From positions 16,736,702-16,800,701 of the forward strand of contig JABAKD010000023.1 of NCBI GenBank assembly GCA_012845835.1: a stretch of DNA of 64,000 nt, read 5' to 3'. Below are positions 56,641-64,000 of this stretch, piece by piece. The DNA is from Undaria pinnatifida. Lineage: Eukaryota > Sar > Phaeophyceae > Laminariales > Alariaceae. A program made the translations under genes and the position numbers. The first letter of the stretch is position 1, and every line of letters begins with the position of its first letter. The notes beneath the pieces are model-generated. The model worked only from the letters and a program-made list of their open reading frames with translations. It was not told where the DNA came from and ran no database searches.

Positions 56641-57719
56641 GGCTCGTCGTTACCTCGGCCGATCGTTTTTTCATTCAATACCTAAGAAATACCAGGAATC
56701 TCATACGGTGCCAGGTACCTGGTATACGTTTTATACGGCGTATTCCTGGCATAATATGAATAATGTTTTACGAATAGTGCGTACCGAGTGTGTTCGACGC
56801 TTATATGTCAACTTAGACTGGGTATAGGCAAGCTCCAGTTGCTAACATATTTTTTTAATATGCCTGCTGCTGTCGGTCCCCCGACAACCCGCCAGTGGTG
56901 CCAAGCATCCTTCCCATGGGGGCCCATGAAAAACTGAATTTCCATGCCCGCGTCACGAAGAGGTGGAGGACATGCAACAGACAGCCGACGAGGAACGCAT
57001 ATTGTGTGATGCGAGTGGAAGGCCCCAGGGTGGCTGCGACATCTTCCATCCTACGCTGTTGCTGCTTCTGCTACTGCTGCGGCTACATATCGCATCGTCG
57101 GTCTTTTTTCCCACCAATATTTCGGATGTACTTGTCGTCTCCTTGTTGCCTCCTTTGTCCCAGCTGCCAGCATATATTCTACTGCCTGATGGGAAATCGT
57201 GGCGACTTTCCGTTTTTTGCGTCTGAAATTATGTTTTTCGGTGACATCTGCTGTTTTTCGATTTGGCTGTGATTGGTTAAAGCTTTGAATTTCATTTTTA
57301 CTCATGATGAACTAAGGACACTTTTATTGCTGGTTCCGGCTACATAAGACACCTTACACGCTTATCTAATTTTGCTATAATATTTGCTCGCGACTAACAA
57401 GTAGTAGTGAGTTTATGCTATTGTACACTAGTAGGAGTAGTAGTGGCAGTAGTAGTAGCAGGATGAATGTTTCCCTGTGGCGAAGTACTGTATTATACAC
57501 GTGTTTCTGCTATGCATGTCATGCCATGTACGCAAATGCCATCACTTAGTTACTATGGACGGAGGTGTAAGGACCGATTGTACTCTACATCTACCCCCTT
57601 TGTCCTTACATCTGCGTTCAGAGTGATGAATCACAGCACACTAGAATTATATCACTATGGGCAACGCAGATCTAACGCCACCGGCGGAGCCGTGGCCGTG
57701 CCGCTAGTTGACACTAAAC
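56641..57719. other. No gene seen
   Basis: A compound palindromic word, TGCCAGGTACCTGGTA, lies near 56710. CTG/CTA triplet-rich patches near 57060-57090 and a (TAG)-rich patch near 57425-57460 give artefact frames. Confidence 0.45.
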
Positions 57720-57960
57720 TGATTTTCCCACCCATTTGTATCCAGCACAGCCAGGGTCTTTGCCGATGCCTTCACCTAGAGAGACTAGGTATGCAATCAA
57801 CAACCACAAGACAGAGGTACACATTGCAAATACAGCAAAGTTATTTGGCCATGGAATGCCAAACGCAAGAAACACAAAGGCGAAACATAAAAAAGCAAGC
57901 ACACCAGACGACTTGCAAACAAGAAATCAAAATTAGAGAATGATAAGAAACAAAAAAATA
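57720..57960. repeat. Dispersed repeat family A, copy 4 (weak)
   Basis: TTCCCACCC, CCAGCACAGCC, CACCTAGAGAGACTAGG and an A-rich 3' part lie in the same order as copies 1-3. Divergence is high. Confidence 0.5.
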
Positions 57961-58150
57961 ATCACCACTCATAATAAGGAGGGAAAGGAAACGCAGGGGG
58001 CGGGGGGGGGGGGGGGGGAAGGTACCCCGGAGAACAAAAAACTGTACCAGGTTAAAAAATAATCACCACTAATAATAAGGAGGGAAAGGAAATGCAGGGG
58101 GCGGGGGGGGGGGGGAGAGGTACCCCGGAGAATAAAAAACTGTACCAGGT
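57953..58150. repeat. 98-bp tandem pair with G-tract
   Basis: AAAAAATAATCACCACT, AATAAGGAGGGAAAGGAAA, GCAGGGGGCGGGG, GGTACCCCGGAGAA and AAAAAACTGTACCAGGT occur twice with an offset of about 98 bp. Confidence 0.9.
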
Positions 58151-58189
58151 ATCTGTTTTTGACAAGTGGAGCCAGCATTAAATACAAGC

Positions 58190-58375
58190 ACAAATATGTT
58201 GGCGCTTGCACGGGAGCGGCCGAAGGCTCCGATTTAGAACAGGTTTTTGAGTTGTCTTCGAACGAACTCGAGCTGAGGTCCACCTCTCGGCGCGCTGTTT
58301 CCTGCACGTGCTTTTCCTTGCTCGACTGTCCCGACCCTGCCGAGGTCGGCCTCGGTCGTGCTCGAGTCGTTTCTT
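58190..58375. repeat. Dispersed repeat family B, copy 3
   Basis: ATATGTTGGCGCTTGCACG, GGCCGAAGGCTCCGAT, TTTTGAGTTGTCTTCGA, GAGGTCCACCTCTCGGC, GCTGTTTCCTGCACGTGC and CTCGGTCGTGCTCG. It is closest to copy 1. Confidence 0.9.
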
Positions 58376-58573
58376 TGCCGGGAGTGCTTTTTTTGCTTTT
58401 TTGTTCAAAATAGGGACATGCAGCGTAATTTCAATGTGGGCATGATTTAGCTCCCCATTCCCCATGGTAGGAGACGCTTTGCTAATCTCAACAAGCTGTT
58501 CTTCTACCTGGGCTCTGCAGAGAACAGAGCGCAGAGGACAGACAAGAGGCGACAGCAACAGCGACAGAGATAG

Positions 58574-58795
58574 ATGGCCCAAGCCGTCAGCAATAGCACG
58601 TTTGATTCTATGCCTAGTGCTGATGCCCTTACTCCTGCGGGGGGCACAGTGGCTGCTTCTGAGGTGGTGACGAGAGCTTATGCCGCCGCAGTCACCCGAT
58701 CTTCGGCGAGGCGAGAAAACGGCACCCCCCTGCTTCGATACCTACTTCCAAGGCCTGCGCTTCTGGAGCGGCCACGGGCACCGCTCCAGCGATGA
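58574..58795 (+). CDS. Hypothetical short frame, 73 codons
   Basis: ATG-started with natural text in its first 50 residues: MAQAVSNSTFDSMPSADALT, PAGGTVAASEVVTRAYAAAV, TRSSARRENG. The Arg/Leu/Pro end after a C6 run looks like a shifted frame. It could be the start of a gag-like or host protein that has lost its continuation. No family recognised. Confidence 0.3.
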   Translation: MAQAVSNSTFDSMPSADALTPAGGTVAASEVVTRAYAAAVTRSSARRENGTPLLRYLLPRPALLERPRAPLQR

Positions 58796-58902
58796 CGGTC
58801 ACTAACCTTGCGACTGCGGTACCTGGACCTGATACATAATTTTATACTGCTGTGCGCTGCTACACGGCATACGACTATGTATTTGTATCTGCCTTTCATG
58901 TA

Positions 58903-59035
58903 CAAATATGTTGACCCTGTCGGGTCAGCGATCGAGAGGCCAGATTTAGATTAGACTCTGAGCTGTAGACGCCCTTGCTCGGGATGAGATCTACCTCTCG
59001 GTGCTCTGATTGCTGGACGTGGCTCATCTTATATA
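58903..59035. repeat. Dispersed repeat family B, copy 4 (diverged)
   Basis: AAATATGTTGACCCTG, GAGAGGCCAGATTTAGA, GAGATCTACCTCTCGG, GCTCTGATTGCTGGACGTG. Confidence 0.65.
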
Positions 59036-59529
59036 CTGCTATACGCTGCTGTACGACGTACGGGCGAGTGTGTAATTCTATACACTTGTCATGTTTTTCC
59101 GCTGTTGCTTCTCTGTGTTGATATCCTGCTGTTGCTGCAGCTGCAGTGCTGTTGTGTGCTGCTGTTCGTCATCGTGTGCCGGGTTATGCCATTTTGTTGA
59201 TGTGATTTATTGCACCTGATTGACAAAACAAAAAAAATGATGCAGCACGCCTTGGCAGTGCTGTCGCATATACAGCCTCGAGAATACATATCATTCACCC
59301 TCGAAAACGGGCATGCGCGGAGCCAAGGCGGTCGGCAGCCCGCCGCGGCGAAGCCCCCCTGGTACCAAAAACATGATATCAGCCTAAAACGATTTGGTGT
59401 ATTAGGTGTTGCCACACCATCAGCGAGCACTGCTGTGCCAATTACTACCTTTTGCTTCCTGCAACGTACGAAGTACAACCGGTAACAAAGGCCAGACCCT
59501 GTCGATAATTTGCAATCCGACACAGACTC

Positions 59530-60073
59530 TTGGTACCACTACAGTTACCCTTTAGGTGCGTTGTCGATCTTTACGTGCAGGTACTTCGTGATCTCAGCTT
59601 AGAGGCGTCTACTGAGCCTCCACTTTCAGTCTGCGTTTGGTCATGGCTGCCCGCACCTTTGTTCCCCTGTCCCTTCATAGTCATGCAATTGTCCACCACC
59701 ACCAAGGCGCTTTACTTACGACTCACATCGAGCGATGCAATCGGGATCAACAAACCCGCCTTTTTCATTGTGTCCCTCATCCTCAGGGAACCTGTACCCT
59801 GAGTTTTGCCCGTGCTCTTGTTGGTTTTCCATACTCCACCCTGATCCCCAGCTTCTGGTCGCCTTCTGCTGTCAAGAAGTCTCTTTCCACATGGCTACAT
59901 CCTCCTCCGGGACCGGCTATCCCCCCTTTTCGTCCAAGGCGGAGAACGAACGAACCACACCAAGTGGTAATTTTGACTTCGGAGGGTTCACGAAACGCCT
60001 CGGAATAACGTCGCGCTCATACTCGCCGTTTCTGGCACGTCTTTTAGAGCTCCAGCGCTTGAAGAAAACATAA
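59530..60073 (+). pseudogene. Protein-like frames, possible decayed gene
   Basis: A + frame at 59530-59802 ends with TTKALYLRLTSSDAIGINKP and AFFIVSLILREPVP. A second frame, from ATG 59890 to 60073, reads MATSSSGTGYPPFSSKAENE, RTTPSGNFDFGGFTKRLGIT and ends LARLLELQRLKKT. Both have natural composition, but they are in different frames and neither is recognised. The 59890 frame is the better candidate. Confidence 0.3.
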
Positions 60074-60839
60074 CTTCGTAGTTGGACAGTCACGGGGCGG
60101 AAATACGACATGTTAATTGCCGATGTAAAAGTCGCGCTTCTCTGCAGCCGTACAGCTGATGGAGTATCCGGCACAAACGACGTCACAGTTTCTGTTCGGA
60201 GACAGCGTCACCGTTCTAACGCCATGGACTCACTGAAATATCCCTTCTGCGGCAGCCCTCGGCAATTACCTGGCCTCTTAGCCTACTCTCAGCTCCTTAT
60301 TGCCTACATTTTTTTTTCCCCTGAACAATCCCTTGTCTTTCCCGCTTTTTATCGTTCTCCTTTCTTTTGGTTTTGAACCTGCTTATTTTGCGCACACCGC
60401 GAAATGAAGGATATGAAGGCACAAACCAAGCTTCGATTGCTACGTAATCTACGTACCGCAAGCACAGCAGGGTAGCCTGCAATCGACCCTCACAGAGCAG
60501 CAAAGTACTTAGGGCAGTACGTTCGTGTCGACCAGATGGGAGAGTGCGACCAACGCAAGCCAGCAGACAAGAACAAGTGTGTTGCCGAGAGCCACCATGT
60601 ACGTTTTTTTTACGTCCTGCCCTCTTTATTGTTGTTCTTTGAATATAATGCGAAAAAAAAGCCAACAACTAATAATTTGGATCTTTTTAAGTACCGCTGA
60701 CACGCAGTCCTGTGACGGACCGTGGTCAAGACATGAACACTTTTATAGTATGAAACATAACGTGTGACTTACACGACCTAATAAAACAACCGTCTTTTGC
60801 TGCCACTTCAACCACATGTTCGACGCTGTTGTGTATGTG
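60074..60839. other. No gene seen
   Basis: Short frames only. Confidence 0.45.
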
Positions 60840-60990
60840 TGTTTTTTGCTAACTTTATTTTTCCACCCGTCGACATCCAGCACGCCCACTGTCCGCGCCG
60901 ATTCGTCATCCTAGAAGGAGACAAAAGCTCTGCAGTTACAAACTTCGAGACAGACATAATATTCGCGAGCACTTACAGCAAGATACCAGG
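60840..60990. repeat. Dispersed repeat family A, copy 5 (weak)
   Basis: TTTCCACCCGTCGACATCC, CCCACTGTCCGCGCCGATTC, TCATCCTAGAAGGAGA and CGAGACAGA align with copy 2. Confidence 0.6.
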
Positions 60991-63140
60991 CGCATACGAT
61001 ATACTCATGGATCTGGCACCGGAGCTGTTTTCCAGGAGCATGGAGGCGGGACGCTCGGCATTATAAAATTGACCAGTTTGCACCTACAATCGATCGTTTA
61101 CCTCTGCCCGCTTTACATAATTGTTGTACTTTTTCTGAACGAGGGTAGCGGGCGGCAAATGCCCCCGCGGAACGAAGCGCGCTATAGACTATTCATGTAT
61201 CTTCAAACCGCTCATCACACGCTGGTGCTCTTTGGGGATCCGCAGGGAAGAAACGGCGGCAACTGCGAGCTCGAAAAAGGTGGAGATTGTATGTGATGTA
61301 GAAAAGCCGCCCGTATGTCAAGTATGATGTTCACTAGTGCACGCCGTCTTCACTGAGTGCAGCTCAAGCCTTTGGCCGCGCGGTACATATTTGTGGCGAA
61401 CATGAAAACTATGGGCAACAGTAGCACCTTTGTTGTCTGTATCACTCCTGTGTCAAGCCATGAGACTAATAGCAACATGTAGGTGGTAATGTGCGTTCGC
61501 TCTTTTATGGAACTCACATGTGTGTGCATGCTTGTGTTCGAGGAATCCGTTGCATGTTGCACTGCAACTGTTGCAGCGGCATGCATCCCCATGGTGTTGC
61601 AAAACGCTACTACACTGCTTCCTGCCAACCTAGACCCTAAATTTCTATAGCATCGCCTCGGTCTCGCCGTTGCCCGTATTTCCCTTGCTCGAGTTTCACC
61701 GTGTCGTGCTAGTGGCTGATTTGCGACCTCCCCCTGGGGAACCATCTCTTACGCGGTCCCCAGGTGGTTCCCACGCCTTGATGGCGGCCCACACGGAAAC
61801 CCAGCTAAACAGTGCTGGATGGTGGACGTGCCCACTGCTGCAGTTGCTATGCCGTCGCTATACGAAGCGCAGCACATGCCAACGCGCCATACCACGCATG
61901 TCGCAGCACGCGAATACTTGTCATAGGGTTTGGCGGTATACTGTGGCCCTAATATGTATGAGTGGTACTGTGTTTTTCGTCCTATATTTTATCGCACACG
62001 TGACTGATGGCGGCGATTTTTTACACATCGCACAGAACGTTTAACGCCAGCATGTGGATGTCAATACGTATTTTGAGAGCACTAGGCTAAGCAAGGGGGC
62101 TACGATATTTGTTTTTTTACTTTGGCTCTATGTTCTAGACCTTGTCGAAACGATCGTTTTAGCAGCGTAGCTATTCGTGTTTTCAAGTGTTGAATATGTA
62201 GCAACAACGACATGAATACGAATAGATGGAGGTAAAGGCTACGCAAACTACGTGTCGATAAGTTGAACCATGCTCCAATCGATAGCTATCGTCAAAGCAA
62301 CGGGTAAAACAAAAGATCTAGTAAAGTCGCGCTCGGTACTGGATCAGTATCCACTGCCAGTACATCTGTCCTGGCAATACCTTATCATGGCTGAAGGAGC
62401 TGACAAGATTCCAGGATATTGGAAAACTACGTACGTTCCATTAAAACGCCTCATAACATAACGGAAACGCATCGAAACCTAGGCATAGACAAGAGAGAGA
62501 ACAACAGAAAGAGCAAGAGGAAGGGAGACATTTTTTCCCTGCCCGTTTCGAGCATTCCTTCATTATCTATTGTTGTAGTTGCTTACGATGAGTTACACAC
62601 TTGGCGTTACGAGAGTTTCTCGTTTATTTTTCAGGTTGATTTCGTTTTATTAATTTAAGCAATGTGCTTTGTTCGCTCGTGTGCGATTCCCTTACGTGTT
62701 TTAGGCGATTGAGCACGAGGGTGCCCTTTTAGTACCAAGGTTCCAGTTAATCACGCTAAAAGTTTCTATGGGAGAGGTTTCTGCTGAATTCTGAACAAAA
62801 GGTACATGCTCTCAACAAACATCTTCCTAACTGTACGTCAAGGCGTCAATTCCCGTTTTGGAGCGATTCGACATACTCTTCAATTTTGAGTGGAACGCCC
62901 TTGTGCCAAGTTTTCAGCTTGTTATGTTCAAAGTATCTTCGTGGTACTTGCGCCATCGAGGCCGCGGGCATAAGGACTGTTGTGTGTACAGCAGTACTCC
63001 TACAGCAGTACTCCGTACATGCTTGTATCGCCATGCATTTTGTTTTCATTTCCGGCCTTTTCCTGCTTTCCATTCACGGCCCTTGATCCGAACATTGCCT
63101 TGAAAATGAGGTCCAAAATTAGCGTCGGGTTAGCTTTAAT
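60991..63140. other. No gene supported
   Basis: Several frames of 60-125 codons, for example + 61670-62044 and + 62270-62461 (VKATGKTKDLVKSRSVLDQY looks mildly protein-like), but nothing recognised. GC-rich GCGGGCGGC...CCCGCGG near 61146-61172 echoes the palindrome of 25130 and 25492. Confidence 0.4.
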
Positions 63141-63159
63141 GAAGCCAAATCACGTATAA

Positions 63160-63300
63160 AGGTACCTCTGGCAAGGCGCCGCCAGCGAGGCCCCGTGGGG
63201 GGCGATGGTCGCGGCTTCGCCGCGGCTAAAAATCTGGTCGGATCCAGGTTCCTGGCTGCCGAAGAAGCCAGGAATCCTTCTTCTCGCTAAAGCTACCGAT
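63160..63300. repeat. GC-rich inverted words
   Basis: GCGGCTTCGCCGC (about 63211-63223) and TTCCTGGCT...AGCCAGGAA (about 63250-63274) form two stem-loops in a GC-rich patch. Confidence 0.7.
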
Positions 63301-63344
63301 AAAACCCTGTAACAAGTTTAGTATATATACCTGGTACAGTAGTG

Positions 63345-63493
63345 GGCCCTATATAGTGCAGGGTTCTGTCGTGAGAATTTACCTGCGCTATAGCAGGCAC
63401 CTGCACTACTGAAAAGGGTGCCCTCGATAGTGCAGGTTCTGCACTATTGGGGCTTTAAATATTCCTCAATAGTGCAGGTTCTGCACTATTGAG
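63345..63493. repeat. Cluster of TAGTGCAG hairpins
   Basis: Two hairpins in a row share the loop GTT: ATAGTGCAG/CTGCACTAT at 63427-63447, and a perfect 13-bp stem CTCAATAGTGCAG/CTGCACTATTGAG at 63465-63493. A looser third pairing (TAGTGCAGG near 63355 with CCTGCACTA near 63402) lies before. The shared arms mean that one hairpin could also pair with the other. Confidence 0.9.
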
Positions 63494-63682
63494 GCACTCT
63501 TCGACTTCACGTTGTGAGGGTGGCGTCCACACTTTGCGGGGCCAACAAAGTACGAAATGGATCGAGATTGTGGATTAATAGTGGACGAAGCTAACTCTCA
63601 GTCCTCGTTGCCTGCCTTCCTTCGATGTTGCATGATAGAAAAAGACTTACTATGTGTATAAAAAAAATACGACAGAAAGCCC

Positions 63683-64000
63683 ACTGCAAAAACACGAGCA
63701 ACCATGTACTGCTGGCCCCTGCCATCATTACGTGATGATCAAACTCTCATGTCTCCCTGGCGCACCTGCTTCGATTAAGCAAGAACCAACACACACAACC
63801 AGCCAGGCGCAAACTCACTCCGTCGTGCCAATTTATCTGACCCCTGCCGCACCGGCTGCTATGTTGCAAGAAAAAAAAACACAAGTAAATAAAGAAAGAA
63901 AAACATGCAGGAAGGTCACTGCTAAGAAAAATCAAGCAAGCATGCACCCCGCGCCCTTGCTAACGTCGTGTCAAACTCCCTTATGACTGCCCGGCGCACC
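63683..64000. repeat. Tandem repeat running off the window, ~240-bp period
   Basis: CAAACTCTCATGTCTCCCTG, GCGCACC (about 63739-63768) recurs as CAAACTCCCTTATGACTGCC, GCGCACC at 63973-64000, preceded by similar ACGAGCAACCATG / AAGCAAGCATGCA words. The second unit is cut by the window end. Confidence 0.65.

Noticed and set aside
58469-58795. Gag of an LTR element
   Set aside because: The frame from 58574 resembles gag composition, but no zinc knuckle, protease or LTR lies nearby, so it was kept only as a hypothetical frame.

Overview
This window looks like nuclear DNA of a repeat-rich eukaryote. There are no operons, ribosome binding sites or dense gene runs. Instead there are LTR (Copia) and non-LTR (LINE) retroelement remains, inverted-repeat DNA elements, a tRNA-derived SINE, microsatellites and many tandem arrays. 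The mix of Copia, LINE and a tyrosine-recombinase fossil would suit an alga (stramenopile or red alga), but I cannot fix the taxon from sequence alone. I found no intact, recognisable host gene, no convincing rRNA or tRNA gene and no CRISPR array.

Layout. 0-6.5 kb: a degraded Ala/Glu-rich reading frame, a Copia fragment and mostly featureless DNA. 6.5-10.5 kb: hairpins, a CAA microsatellite, a four-unit tandem array, dispersed repeat families and a foldback MITE with a 13-bp flanking repeat. 10.9-14.1 kb: dispersed repeats and a 1.64-kb foldback element with 0.63-kb arms. 14.4-16.4 kb: a duplicated ~480-bp block and a six-unit array lying next to a long Copia fossil. 16.4-27.3 kb (minus strand): that Copia fossil, with RNase H, RT, a peptide-repeat linker, integrase, protease and gag in order. 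Its gag is split by a ~3.9-kb element with inverted ends (about 22.93-26.87 kb). Upstream it is fused to a tyrosine-recombinase fossil (27.3-28.1 kb).

28-34 kb is AT-richer and holds two stretches of a ~200-bp degenerate satellite. 34-40 kb holds a SINE copy, a few protein-like frames and TATCGATA-type satellite blocks (36.5-37.0, 38.0-38.6, 39.0-39.9 kb). 41-43.6 kb has dispersed repeats and a GC-rich candidate gene. 43.8-45.3 kb is an array of about ten ~149-bp units, each with a GCCGGC hairpin.

45.4-50.5 kb is a LINE interrupted twice. A 963-bp TIR element carries an 8-bp target duplication, and a Copia remnant with one clear LTR carries a 5-bp target duplication. At both sites the LINE reading frame resumes exactly across the insertion, so the order of events can be read directly. 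50.5-64 kb has scattered protein-like frames (50.6, 51.3, 55.0, 55.5-56.7, 58.6 and 59.9 kb), a tandem duplication with a SINE inserted in one copy (52.9-54.5 kb), dispersed repeats, and perfect AATAGTGCAG hairpins near 63.4 kb.

An 8-mer, ACCAGGTA/TACCTGGT, recurs far more often than chance across the window. The best candidates for something undescribed are the foldback element with the same open frame in both arms, the hairpin-bearing 149-bp array and the recombinase-gag fusion.
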